Shown: positions 44,883-54,257, counted from the stretch's first letter. The stretch is DNA of 64,000 nt from Streptomyces sp. NBC_01571 (GCF_026339875.1 NZ_JAPEPZ010000001.1:62001-126000); one strand, 5' to 3'. The notes: a model not told the origin generated them from the letters alone. A program made the numbers and translations.

Positions 44883-46028
44883 GTGCCTGCTGCCATATCT
44901 TCTCCGGTCCCTGCCGTGCTGATGAGGCTGGGTCCGCTGGACGCCGGTCAGGTCGCCGATCTGCGTTCCTACCTCGATGCGGTGCCCGATCCGCGCTCGC
45001 GGCGGGGCCGTTGGTACTCACTGACCGCGATCTTGCTGGTGTGCGCCTGTGCGGCCGTGTCGGGAGCGAGGAGCATCGAGGAACTCGCCGAGTGGGGCCA
45101 GCGCGCCTCGAACGCACTCCTGGTAGTGATCGGGATCCGGCGTCACCTGCTCGGCTGGCGACGCACTCCGTCACCGGCCACGATCGGCCGGGTGCTGGGG
45201 ACCGTTGACGGTGACGCCCTGGACCGGGCGGTGGGCGCCTACCTCGCCGACCGGCACCGCGTCGCCACCGAGCCGGCCCACAGGCCATCGCCCTCGGCGT
45301 CCGGGCGGCCGTGTGTGATCGCTGTCGACGGCAAGACACTCAAGGGATCAGCCCGTCTGACCGCGAAGCGCCGGCATCTGCTCTCCGCGGTCACCCACGC
45401 CCCGGTCGTCACCCTCGCGCAGGTGGAAGTGGGCGCGAAGACGAACGAAACCACACATTTCCAACCGCTCCTGGCACCGCTGGACCTGGCCGGCACCGTC
45501 GTCACCTTCGACGCGCTGCACTCGGTCAAGGCGAACGTCTCCTGGCTGGTCGAGACGAAGAAGGCCCACTACATCGCCGTGATCAAGACCAACCAGCCGA
45601 CCGCCCACAGCCAGCTCGCGGACCTGCCGTGGCGCGATATTCCCGTCCAGCACACCGCCTCCACCACCGGGCACGGCAGGCGCGAGTCCCGCTCGATCAA
45701 GACCTGCGCCGTCCCGGACGAACTCGGCGGGATCTCCTTCCCCCACGGCCGCCTGGCCATCCGTGTCCACCGCCGCCGCAAGCAAACCGGCCAGCGCGAG
45801 ACCCGGGAGAGCCTCTACGCCGTCACCAGCCTCGACGCCCACCAGACCGGCCCCGCCGGCCTTGCCACCGCGATCCGCGGGCACTGGGGGATCGAGAACT
45901 CCTCACACCACATCAGGGACGTCACCTTCGCCGAAGACGCCTCCACCGTCCACACCGGCACCGCACCCCGCGCCATGGCAACCCTCCGCAACCTCGCCAT
46001 CGGCGTCCTGAAGACCCTCGGATCCGAC
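44883..46028 (+). pseudogene. ISAs1 transposase of the outer copy, disrupted
   Basis: Same protein as the intact inner copy up to VLKTLGSD. The inner IS is inserted there and the last 32 codons lie at 47416-47511. In the disrupted state the frame reads into the inner IS end. The DDE catalytic residues all precede the break, so a product with an altered C-terminus could still be made. The two copies differ at one silent base near 44894 (GCC versus GCA). Confidence 0.9.
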
Positions 46029-47406
46029 CAGGGCGGCTGCAAGTTCCGGGGTGGTGAGGGTTGGCCGGGCTGTCGTCGGTTGGGGTGGATAGCAGGGCAG
46101 GCACGGGTTTCGTGATCATTGTGGTTCCTACGCCCGATGATCACGAGGTGGCCCGTGCCTGCTGCAATATCTTCTCCGGTCCCTGCCGTGCTGATGAGGC
46201 TGGGTCCGCTGGACGCCGGTCAGGTCGCCGATCTGCGTTCCTACCTCGATGCGGTGCCCGATCCGCGCTCGCGGCGGGGCCGTTGGTACTCACTGACCGC
46301 GATCTTGCTGGTGTGCGCCTGTGCGGCCGTGTCGGGAGCGAGGAGCATCGAGGAACTCGCCGAGTGGGGCCAGCGCGCCTCGAACGCACTCCTGGTAGTG
46401 ATCGGGATCCGGCGTCACCTGCTCGGCTGGCGACGCACTCCGTCACCGGCCACGATCGGCCGGGTGCTGGGGACCGTTGACGGTGACGCCCTGGACCGGG
46501 CGGTGGGCGCCTACCTCGCCGACCGGCACCGCGTCGCCACCGAGCCGGCCCACAGGCCATCGCCCTCGGCGTCCGGGCGGCCGTGTGTGATCGCTGTCGA
46601 CGGCAAGACACTCAAGGGATCAGCCCGTCTGACCGCGAAGCGCCGGCATCTGCTCTCCGCGGTCACCCACGCCCCGGTCGTCACCCTCGCGCAGGTGGAA
46701 GTGGGCGCGAAGACGAACGAAACCACACATTTCCAACCGCTCCTGGCACCGCTGGACCTGGCCGGCACCGTCGTCACCTTCGACGCGCTGCACTCGGTCA
46801 AGGCGAACGTCTCCTGGCTGGTCGAGACGAAGAAGGCCCACTACATCGCCGTGATCAAGACCAACCAGCCGACCGCCCACAGCCAGCTCGCGGACCTGCC
46901 GTGGCGCGATATTCCCGTCCAGCACACCGCCTCCACCACCGGGCACGGCAGGCGCGAGTCCCGCTCGATCAAGACCTGCGCCGTCCCGGACGAACTCGGC
47001 GGGATCTCCTTCCCCCACGGCCGCCTGGCCATCCGTGTCCACCGCCGCCGCAAGCAAACCGGCCAGCGCGAGACCCGGGAGAGCCTCTACGCCGTCACCA
47101 GCCTCGACGCCCACCAGACCGGCCCCGCCGGCCTTGCCACCGCGATCCGCGGGCACTGGGGGATCGAGAACTCCTCACACCACATCAGGGACGTCACCTT
47201 CGCCGAAGACGCCTCCACCGTCCACACCGGCACCGCACCCCGCGCCATGGCAACCCTCCGCAACCTCGCCATCGGCGTCCTGAAGACCCTCGGATCCGAC
47301 AACATCGCCAAAACCACCCGAGCGATTCGAAACGAACCCGAACGAGCACTCCACATCCTGGGCATCACAACCGAACCAGACACCTACGGAACTTGATCAA
47401 GCCCTG
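46029..47406 (+). mobile_element. inner ISAs1-family copy, complete
   Basis: 1378 bp, starting CAGGGCGGCTGC and ending ATCAAGCCCTG, flanked by the direct repeat GGATCCGAC at 46020-46028 and 47407-47415. It is inserted into the 3' end of an identical element. Confidence 0.93.
46155..47396 (+). CDS. ISAs1-family transposase
   Basis: 413 residues. DDE_Tnp_ISAs1: N-terminal [40 protein letters not shown] (first Asp), [20 protein letters not shown] (second Asp) and [20 protein letters not shown] (Glu). The GTG at 46155 follows GAGGTGG; an upstream ATG at 46137 is possible. Complete and probably active, given the near-identity of the two copies. Confidence 0.93.
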   Translation: MPAAISSPVPAVLMRLGPLDAGQVADLRSYLDAVPDPRSRRGRWYSLTAILLVCACAAVSGARSIEELAEWGQRASNALLVVIGIRRHLLGWRRTPSPATIGRVLGTVDGDALDRAVGAYLADRHRVATEPAHRPSPSASGRPCVIAVDGKTLKGSARLTAKRRHLLSAVTHAPVVTLAQVEVGAKTNETTHFQPLLAPLDLAGTVVTFDALHSVKANVSWLVETKKAHYIAVIKTNQPTAHSQLADLPWRDIPVQHTASTTGHGRRESRSIKTCAVPDELGGISFPHGRLAIRVHRRRKQTGQRETRESLYAVTSLDAHQTGPAGLATAIRGHWGIENSSHHIRDVTFAEDASTVHTGTAPRAMATLRNLAIGVLKTLGSDNIAKTTRAIRNEPERALHILGITTEPDTYGT

Positions 47407-47521
47407 GGATCCGACAACATCGCCAAAACCACCCGAGCGATTCGAAACGAACCCGAACGAGCACTCCACATCCTGGGCATCACAACCGAACCAGACACCT
47501 ACGGAACTTGATCAAGCCCTG

Positions 47522-47610
47522 ACGGACAGGTTCCCGGCACGCAACGCAGATCCAGCGTTCATCGTCGAAGACGGACCAGCCGATCCCCCTCTTGCGCCAG
47601 GCCGTGCGGC
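47522..47610 (-). pseudogene. Cys-rich small protein split by nested ISAs1 (5' part)
   Basis: AWRKRGIGWSVFDDERWICV, ACREPV, joining the 3' part at 44756 across the IS. An in-frame stop lies just upstream, without a start codon between, so the true N-terminus is lost. Confidence 0.5.
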
Positions 47611-47951
47611 CTGCCGGCGCTCTTCAAGTCGTCATGGCGATCATTCTGCCTCGGGGCGGCCTCAGCGGATACTCGATTACCTCTGGCTGTCCTCGCGTTT
47701 CGAGACGATGCGGACACGGTCGAGCGACCCTGGCTTCCTTCGTTCCTTGTGCTCGACCGCGTGATGGGCGGGTGTCCAGTAGTCACTCACCAAGGCATTC
47801 AACCGCCATCGCAACCCGTCTGTCAGCGACTATCTCCGTCGGCAATGACCAGCGGCTGGGGGACGGCACGGTCAAGGTGTTGCGAAGGCGACATGGACGG
47901 CAGTGTGGATCACCACATCGACACAGCGGTCGTCCGCAGACATCGCCAAAT
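47611..47951. other. no supportable gene
   Basis: Degraded DNA between the split Cys-rich gene and the nuclease fragment. Frames here lack motifs and ribosome-binding sites. Confidence 0.45.
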
Positions 47952-48416
47952 TCAAGTTGTCGGGGCAGGGCGCAGCAGGTTGGGGTTTTCGCGTCCTCCT
48001 GGGACGCGGATGATGACGACGCGGCATGGCTCGGCTTCGCCGGGACGCTGGACGGGTTCGATCCAGATGCTGTCGAAGAGGTTGACGGCGCCTTCGGCGT
48101 CTACGGTTTTATCGAGGGCGAGCAGGATGGCGAAGCCAGCATTGGTGTTTTGGTATTCGGCGGCTTGGGCGACGTATTGACGTAGTGCGGTTTCGCTGGC
48201 GCCATCTTCTTCAATTTTGCATTCGACGTTGAATTGCACGGCGCCGAAGGAGACAAGGATGTCGGTTCTCCCGCCTGCCTTGTCGATGACTTCTGAGTTG
48301 ACGACGCTGAAGAGCGCCGAGAACTGCAGTACTTCCCGGTAGTGCTGATGGAAGAGGGCTTCGTCTACTTTCTGCTTCTTGCTGTCTTTGTCGCGTTTAC
48401 GTAGGTACTCAGTGAG
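47952..48416 (-). pseudogene. PD-(D/E)XK nuclease-fold protein, C-terminal fragment
   Basis: The frame is open from the IS5-like end at 48417 to the stop: YLRKRDKDSKKQKVDEALFH, VINKAGG-like region, GRTDILVSFGAVQFNVECKI. The Asp of TDILV and ECK of VECKI form a D...ExK metal site of restriction-endonuclease-fold proteins. The downstream RQYVAQAAEYQNTNAGFAIL gives the following helix. The N-terminal part was removed by the IS. A defence nuclease is likely but unproven. Confidence 0.6.
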
Positions 48417-49424
48417 TCATTCCCGGTAAGCGATGGTCGCTCGCTGTGATCGCGAGGCTGGCGCTATGGCCCGTGGCATCCCCAAGTCCGGGCAGGAGTA
48501 AGGCCCCAGGTAGGAACGATCTTGCCAAGAAAAGATCCGACTGAGGGGCCTCACGTGTCGACCAGTGTCACCTACACCGCCGTGCTCGATGTGAAGCTGT
48601 CCACCGCCGAACACCTGTCCCGACTGCTGCGCGACCACCGGATCGCGGCCAGGACCCGCAAGGGGCGGCGTGCGCTGGGCTGCTTCAAGCAGGCGGTACT
48701 CATCTTGCGTTGGTTCCTCGACGGCACCAGGATGGCCCAACTCGCTTGTGACAACGGCCTGTCGACCACCACCGCCTACCGGTACCTGCACGAAGGGCTG
48801 ACCGTGCTGGCGGCCGGGGCGCCGGACCTCGCGACCGTGCTGGAGCGCGCAAAGACGGCCGGGCTGACGCATCTGAACCTCGACGGCACCGTCATCCGCA
48901 CCGACCGCGTCGCCGCCCCAGGCCCCAACGGCGCGGACTTGTGGTGGTCCGGGAAACACAAGCATCACGGAGGAAACGTGCAGGTCATCTCCACTCCAGA
49001 CGGCTGGCCGCTGTGGGTCTCGCCGGTGAGGCCCGGCCGAGAACACGACACCACCTGCGCCCGCCACCATGGCCTGATCGACACCCTGGGCCGCCTCGCC
49101 GCCGAACTGGACATGCCCACCCTGGTCGACCTCGGCTACGAGAACGCCGGCGACGGCTTCCGCCACCCCTTCAAGAAGCCGGCAGGCGGCAAGCTGACCG
49201 AGGCCCAGCAGACCTATAACAAGGTCATCCGCGGCATCACGGCATCTGCGAGCGCGCCAACTCCCTCCTCAAGACGACCTTCAAGGCCCTACGCAGGGTC
49301 AGCCTGGACCCCAGCCGAATCACGCAGATCGCCGCCGCAGCCCTCGTCCTGCTCCAACTCGAGTACGACCGCACCATCTGAACATCACACAACGTTAGGA
49401 TCCGTCACTGGGAAGGGCTCAGTG
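48410..49424 (+). mobile_element. IS5-like element
   Basis: Inverted ends CAGTGAGTCATTCCCGGT at 48410 and, on the other strand, CACTGAGCCCTTCCCAGT ending at 49424; about 17 of 23 end bases match. About 1015 bp with one transposase gene. No matching target duplication flanks it. Confidence 0.7.
48555..49381 (+). pseudogene. IS5-like (DDE_Tnp_4) transposase, frameshifted near the end
   Basis: Starts at GTG. HTH region STTTAYRYLHEGLTVLAA, first Asp in HLNLDGTVIRTDRV, second in PTLVDLGYENAGDG. At about 49234 one base is missing, so IRGI(H)GICERANSLLKTTFK, with the catalytic Glu in CERANS, lies in another frame that ends at 49381. Defective unless the element uses frameshifting. Confidence 0.8.
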
Positions 49425-49502
49425 GACGGCGCCGCCCGGCGGGAAACGGAAGGGAGGCCGTCATAGCCTGCGACGCTTCCCCCTGCACTGTCTCATCGCG
49501 GG

Positions 49503-50231
49503 TCACCGCCTCCGCCGCTTCCCCCCGTTATTCGCGGACTCGGCCGCCCGAACGCGCTGCTCCATCGACTTCGCCGCCCGGACGCACAGCAGGCCCACCA
49601 CAGCGAGGAGAGCTCCTACCACTTCCATAACGGAGGCCGATGACACCGGGGCGTTGAGCAGGACGTAACCGGAGACCAGCAGCACGCCCCCGCCCAGGGC
49701 GCCACCGAGTCGTGCCACGGTGCCGCGCGGTGACCAGGGCCGATTAGCGCGGAGGAAGGCACCCATGAGGCACCACATCGCACCGGCGAGGGCGCCGAGC
49801 GTGAAGCCGAGATTCTGGGTGGAGTCCATGGACGGGGTGTCCTCCGTCGGCACGCTGAGACCGGCGGCCTCGACCTCGACCACCGATCCGCGCCACCACA
49901 CCAGGTCGACCGTCTCCCCTGGAAAGGCGTCCTCCAGAAGCGTGCTGTCCTTGCCGAGTTCCACCCGTGCGGTGCCGGCACCTGGCGCGAAGGTCATGGC
50001 GTGGGCCGGGACCCGGCCGCCGACGTCATAGGTCTGCGCGACGGTCGCGACGGTCACTCGTGCGCAGTCCGGCGAGTTGGGCGCCAACGGCGGGCACACA
50101 TGGGCGCGCGCGAAGTCCTTCTCCAAGGAAAGTGCACGGATCGACTCAACACTGGAGAACACCGCGATGCCCAGCAACAGGATGCCGGCCGCGGCCGCGA
50201 TCCCCCGCTTCGTTCGGGACGTCACGTTCAA
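49503..50231 (-). CDS. membrane protein of unknown function
   Basis: 242 residues: one N-terminal membrane segment (IAAAAGILLLGIAVFSSV), an extracytoplasmic domain of about 100 residues with two Cys (AHVCPPLAPNSPDCARV), then three more membrane segments and a basic tail (GGKRRRR). I do not recognise the family. It lies between an IS5-like element and an inverted solo copy of that element's end. Confidence 0.65.
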   Translation of the reverse strand: MNVTSRTKRGIAAAAGILLLGIAVFSSVESIRALSLEKDFARAHVCPPLAPNSPDCARVTVATVAQTYDVGGRVPAHAMTFAPGAGTARVELGKDSTLLEDAFPGETVDLVWWRGSVVEVEAAGLSVPTEDTPSMDSTQNLGFTLGALAGAMWCLMGAFLRANRPWSPRGTVARLGGALGGGVLLVSGYVLLNAPVSSASVMEVVGALLAVVGLLCVRAAKSMEQRVRAAESANNGGKRRRR

Positions 50232-50309
50232 GTTCTAACCCCCAGCTTCCGAAAGATGGTAGCCAGCCGTCGACGAACCGGAAGCACCACCGTCTCCCTG
50301 GGCATTCCG

Positions 50310-50394
50310 TCCCGACGGAGGAGTCGTATTGGCGCGGACGCCGGAAGGCGGACGCTGTTCCGTACCGATTCCGCGGTGGCACTCACGCCTTTCT
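50310..50394 (+). pseudogene. IS1380 transposase scrap
   Basis: GRRTLFRTDSA, then GGTHAFLA one frame over, is the second-Asp motif of IS1380 (RTDSAGGTH), with one base lost. Only about 25 codons remain before the IS5-like end begins. Confidence 0.55.
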
Positions 50395-50490
50395 GGCCTT
50401 ACTCCTGCCCGGACTTGGGGATGCCGCGGGCCACATCACCAGCCTCGCGATCACAGCGAGCAACCACCGCTTACCGGGAATGACTCACTG
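50395..50490 (-). repeat. solo inverted copy of the IS5-like left end
   Basis: 96 bp that match 48410-48505 in reverse complement with a few mismatches (ending AATGACTCACTG). No transposase remains on this side. The two ends face each other across 49425-50394. Confidence 0.8.
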
Positions 50491-50512
50491 TGTAGCGGGG
50501 TCAAACTGTTCC

Positions 50513-53179
50513 CTATTTCACACCCAATGACACGTAGTCATAGCGGCCGTAATAGGAGTCGGCGGTGTATGCGTTGACCAATCGGGGGCCTCTCCACATC
50601 ATGATCTTCTCGTAGGTGATGGGCATGTACACTGCATTCTCGGAGACTTTACGGTTGATCTGTTGGTAGATTCTCCCCGCCTTCACCGGATCTCGTTCGG
50701 AAATTGCACGGTCAAACAGTGCATTGATCTCTGGATCGTCGAGTTCACTGTAGTTATTATTACCCGCCTCCAGGATGAATCGCCCGTCAACCAGAGGTCG
50801 CAAGAATCCTTGACCGGTTGGAAAATCTGCGGCGAAACCCATGAGGATGATGCCGTACCCCCTATCCTTCACTGCACGTGGTGACTCAAATACCCCAAAG
50901 GTCGCAGCCCCGTCGATCCGGTCGATCGTCGTGTTGATATCGACTTTCCTGAGCTCCTTCTGCAGGGCTATAGCGGTGTTCAGCTCGGCTGGCGTGTTTT
51001 TACGCACGGCCATGGTCGTGGAAAAACCGTTCGGCTTGCCACACGCCCGGAGCTCTTCCTTAGCTTTTTCGAGATTTGACCTGCCATTACCGCCGAGTAC
51101 GCCATACGGATCAAAGGTCCGGTCGGATCCCGCAATGGACAGAGGGAGCATATTGGGAGCGATATCACCACCGCCAATCGATCCACCTCGGGCAGTTTGA
51201 AGGTCCTTATGGTCGGCGGCGAAGATGACGGCCTTGCGGCAGTGAATATTATCCAGCGGCTTGACTGATTTCGGAAAAGCCGCGTATCTGATGTATCCAG
51301 TTCTCGGATTATCCAGATTCTCCATGAGATCAGAGTTTCCCAGCGCCTTGGAGACGGCGGCCTGACTGAGTCCAGTCCCGTTCAAGTCGAGATCAAATTC
51401 GCCACTGAGGAGACGGCTGTCCATGTCATTCGCATCGTTGACAAAAGTGACCTCAATGCGATTGGGAAGCGCCGAACGAATCGGATCCGAATTCGAGCTC
51501 CACTGTTCGTTACGGACCAAGACCAGTTTGCGATTCGGGTCATATGATGCGAACTTGTACGGGCCCGATGAAAAAGGCCTCAGTTCGTATAGGCTGCCAG
51601 TGTCACGCTCACTTTTGACCGGAGACGCTGTCGGCAGAGCAAGCATCTGCTCGAAGTCCCCGTTCGGCTCGGCCAAATGGAAGACGATGGTCCTCTCGTC
51701 CGGGGTCTCGATGGCTCGCAGACCCAGCTTCTGCGGATCCTTGTCGTTATATGGCCCCTTGTAGACTTTCTTTGGATCGAGTGCCTTCTGGAGGTAGGCA
51801 GGGCCCCCTGAGATGACGTCATCCGCCCAGCTCCGCTCGATGCCGTACTTGATGTCCTGTGAAGTGATGGGCGAGCCGTCCTCCCAAGTGATGCCGTCAC
51901 GTAGGGCGTAGGTATACGTGGTGCCACTATCCGAGACCTTGGCCAAACCAGCAGCAAGGTCAGGCACTAGGGTGGTGCTCCTGCGCCCTGGCTGAGGTGC
52001 GAAGCTAACCAACTGGCGGGTGTAGTAGCGGGCGAAGTCCCACACGAATCCGTAGTAGGTGCGCTGCGGGTCCCAGGAGTCGGCCTCCTGCGTGGAGACA
52101 AACCGCAGTGCGCCTCCCTTGGTCTTTGATGGATGGGCGATGCCTTTGGTGGCGGCGTTGTACCCGGCGCCGGATTCGGTTGTCCGCTCCGATGACTTGT
52201 GAAGCCAGTTCAGGGCGACTGGAATCCCCGCGGCCAGCAGACTAATGGCTGCAATCCCGGATATGAGGGCACGTGTGAGAACGCGTTTGCTGCGACGCCG
52301 GTGCCGGGCGCCGGCCGCACCCTGATCCGTCGGGTCCTGCGCGGTGATGGCTGCGCGGCGAGAGCGCACCATCGTAAGCAACTCGTCCGGGGTAGGTCGA
52401 CGGGTTGGGTTTTTGTCCAGGCACTTTTCAATGATGGGCCGCAGAGGATCGGGGAGGTCGCTCAGATTGGGGTCGCGATGGACGATCTGGTATGCGGTCA
52501 CATAAGGATGATCCGCGTCGAAGGGACCGCGCCCCGTGGCCGCGTAGACCAGGAGTGATCCGAGCGCAAAGACATCAGTGGCTGGACTGATTTCCGGCGG
52601 AACCTGCCACTGCTCAGGGGCCATGAAGGGTGGCGTTCCGATTACTTGGCCAGTTTTAGTGTGCACTTCGCTGGCGTTTCGGCCGATGGCTTTGGCAATA
52701 CCGAAATCGATGACTAATGGCCCGTCATCGGTAATGAGTACGTTGCTAGGTTTAAGGTCCCGGTGGATCACCTGGGCACGGTGGATGTCACGCAGAGCTT
52801 CCGCTAATCCACCAAAGAGTTGCCAGAGCTCTTCCACAGGCATGGGACCATTATCATGGATATGCCTCGAAAGGGTCGGGGCCGGTACATATACCGTTGC
52901 CATCCAGGGTGGCTGGGCGTCCGGATCGGCGTCTACCACGGGGGCGGTAAAGGCCCCGCTGACTCGCCGGGCGGCTGCCACCTCTTGGCGAAACCGAGCC
53001 CGGAACAGGGGATCCTCCACCAGATGTGAGTGCACCACCTTGACGGCCACACGGCGCCCCGAAGGGGCATGGGCCAGGTAGACCTCGCCCATCCCGCCCG
53101 CACCAAGTCGGGAAACCAGCTGATAGATGCCGACTGTTCCATTTTCAGGACCGTCGGAATTTTTGTCCTTATTTGACAT
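50513..53179 (-). CDS. receptor-type Ser/Thr kinase fused to an ABC peptide-binding protein
   Basis: 888 residues from an ATG behind GGGGGAG. Kinase domain: GAGGMGEVYLAH (Gly loop), VAVKVV (Lys), HRDLKPSNVL (catalytic loop), DFGIAK, GTPPFMAPEQW. A basic stretch and a membrane segment (ALISGIAAISLLAAGIPVAL) separate it from an extracytoplasmic solute-binding domain of family 5: LVPDLAAGLAKVSDSGTTYT, YALRDGITWEDGSPITSQDI, HCRKAVIFAADHKDL. Ligand binding outside should modulate kinase activity inside. The gene is visibly richer in A+T than its surroundings, suggesting transfer. Confidence 0.9.
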   Translation of the reverse strand: MSNKDKNSDGPENGTVGIYQLVSRLGAGGMGEVYLAHAPSGRRVAVKVVHSHLVEDPLFRARFRQEVAAARRVSGAFTAPVVDADPDAQPPWMATVYVPAPTLSRHIHDNGPMPVEELWQLFGGLAEALRDIHRAQVIHRDLKPSNVLITDDGPLVIDFGIAKAIGRNASEVHTKTGQVIGTPPFMAPEQWQVPPEISPATDVFALGSLLVYAATGRGPFDADHPYVTAYQIVHRDPNLSDLPDPLRPIIEKCLDKNPTRRPTPDELLTMVRSRRAAITAQDPTDQGAAGARHRRRSKRVLTRALISGIAAISLLAAGIPVALNWLHKSSERTTESGAGYNAATKGIAHPSKTKGGALRFVSTQEADSWDPQRTYYGFVWDFARYYTRQLVSFAPQPGRRSTTLVPDLAAGLAKVSDSGTTYTYALRDGITWEDGSPITSQDIKYGIERSWADDVISGGPAYLQKALDPKKVYKGPYNDKDPQKLGLRAIETPDERTIVFHLAEPNGDFEQMLALPTASPVKSERDTGSLYELRPFSSGPYKFASYDPNRKLVLVRNEQWSSNSDPIRSALPNRIEVTFVNDANDMDSRLLSGEFDLDLNGTGLSQAAVSKALGNSDLMENLDNPRTGYIRYAAFPKSVKPLDNIHCRKAVIFAADHKDLQTARGGSIGGGDIAPNMLPLSIAGSDRTFDPYGVLGGNGRSNLEKAKEELRACGKPNGFSTTMAVRKNTPAELNTAIALQKELRKVDINTTIDRIDGAATFGVFESPRAVKDRGYGIILMGFAADFPTGQGFLRPLVDGRFILEAGNNNYSELDDPEINALFDRAISERDPVKAGRIYQQINRKVSENAVYMPITYEKIMMWRGPRLVNAYTADSYYGRYDYVSLGVK

Positions 53180-53550
53180 ATTCTCCCCCACCCCACGCTT
53201 GCCGTCGGACAGATTACGGCGCTGATGCACTGCAGGAGCCCGATCACGCAGGGGCGGACAGTACCGTTACAGGGGCTGCACCTCGCCGGGGCGACCATCG
53301 GACGTAGTACGAGGTCTGCTCAGCACGCAGACCGGGTGCGCCACAGCTTGCTTCCCACTGACACCTGCACCGTCGGTACCCGCCGTAAGCACGACGGCGG
53401 TGCCGTCATCAAGGGGCTTGGCCCTGAGCCCAGGCCCTGCGCTACTACGGGTGTACGCGCCTGCGCATGGGAACGGAGTCGGTCCGAAAACTCCGCCTGA
53501 GTGCGGGCGCTCCCCTTACCTGCTGGCCTGAACCCTCTGGCCCGATCCGT
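53180..53550. other. intergenic between kinase and toxin-antitoxin genes
   Basis: No gene with family similarity. Divergent promoters for the kinase (minus) and the antitoxin (plus) are expected. Confidence 0.45.
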
Positions 53551-53574
53551 GGTACCGGAGGTACCATCGGTACC
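53551..53574 (+). promoter_or_regulatory. three GGTACC sites at 9-bp period (antitoxin operator)
   Basis: GGTACC begins at 53551, 53560 and 53569, the last one touching the ATG of the antitoxin. Equal spacing and palindromic units suit side-by-side binding of ribbon-helix-helix dimers for autoregulation. Confidence 0.6.
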
Positions 53575-53874
53575 ATGCCGCCTACCAAAGCCATGAACCT
53601 ACGTTTTCCCGATCCGGAGCAGCGTGCCGCGATCGAGGCTGCCGCGCGACAGGAGGGCGTCAGCCTGCAGGAGTACATCCTGTCCGCTGCCTACGCTCGC
53701 GCCACTGCCGTGGAAGAGCGCTTCCTCGACGCGTTCCGGGGGTCGATGTCCCGCAGCGGCGATGCGTTTGCCGAGGAGGCAGGCGCGGCCGCCCCCGGGG
53801 CGGAGCAGCGCACTGCGGAGTTGGAGGCGCGGCGGGACCTTGAGGACCAGCAGAAGCGGGGCCACGCCGCGTGA
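53575..53874 (+). CDS. ribbon-helix-helix antitoxin-like protein
   Basis: 99 residues. MNLRFPDPEQRAAIEAAARQ, then GVSLQEYILSAAYARAT, is an Arc/CopG-like strand-helix-helix. The acidic C-terminal tail would mask the toxin. It is followed without a gap by a Fic-type toxin gene (stop overlaps GTG). A start at the internal ATG 53593 is possible. Confidence 0.72.
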   Translation: MPPTKAMNLRFPDPEQRAAIEAAARQEGVSLQEYILSAAYARATAVEERFLDAFRGSMSRSGDAFAEEAGAAAPGAEQRTAELEARRDLEDQQKRGHAA

Positions 53875-54257
53875 CGTTGAACGAGCCGCCCCAGCCTCTT
53901 GAGGTGACGTTCTTGCTGCACGCCGCGCAGTTGCTGCCTGGTGATCCGCAGGTTGACGACTACGGTCCGCTCTACGCAGCAGTTGCCCGGGTCAACGCGC
54001 GGGCCATGGAGCGTGACATCTACGGTTCGCTGTATCTCAAGGCGGCCGCGCTGCTCCAGACGCTGGTGAGATTGCCGTGTCTGGAGCACTCCACCGAGGC
54101 CTTCGCCTGGCACTCCACAGAGGCCTATCTGGCCCTGAACGGGTGTCACCTCGACTACCTGCCCAAAGAGGCCGTCTCTCTGGTAAGGGACGCCTCCTCC
54201 GGGACCATGGGCGTGGGACTGATCGGCCGTCAGCTGCGTGCATGGAGTGTTCTCTGA
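53871..54257 (+). CDS. Fic/Doc-type toxin, motif degenerate
   Basis: 128 residues: VTFLLHAAQLLPGDPQVDDY, GPLYAAVARVNARAMERDIY, AAALLQTLVRLPCLEHSTEA, then AYLALNG. The layout is that of Doc-type Fic proteins, which modify elongation factor Tu by phosphorylation or AMPylation. The canonical HxFxDGNKR loop is replaced by LEHSTEAFAW, so chemistry may differ or be lost. Translationally coupled to the antitoxin (GTGA). Confidence 0.68.
   Translation: MTLNEPPQPLEVTFLLHAAQLLPGDPQVDDYGPLYAAVARVNARAMERDIYGSLYLKAAALLQTLVRLPCLEHSTEAFAWHSTEAYLALNGCHLDYLPKEAVSLVRDASSGTMGVGLIGRQLRAWSVL

Larger units (their letters stand above)
44757..47521 (+). mobile_element. outer ISAs1-family copy, interrupted by a second copy
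   Basis: Ends are CAGGGCGGCTGCAAGTTCC at 44757 and GGAACTTGATCAAGCCCTG at 47521, flanked by the direct repeat ACGGACAGG (44748-44756 and 47522-47530). Subtracting the inner copy and its 9-bp duplication leaves 1378 bp, exactly the inner element's length. Confidence 0.92.
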
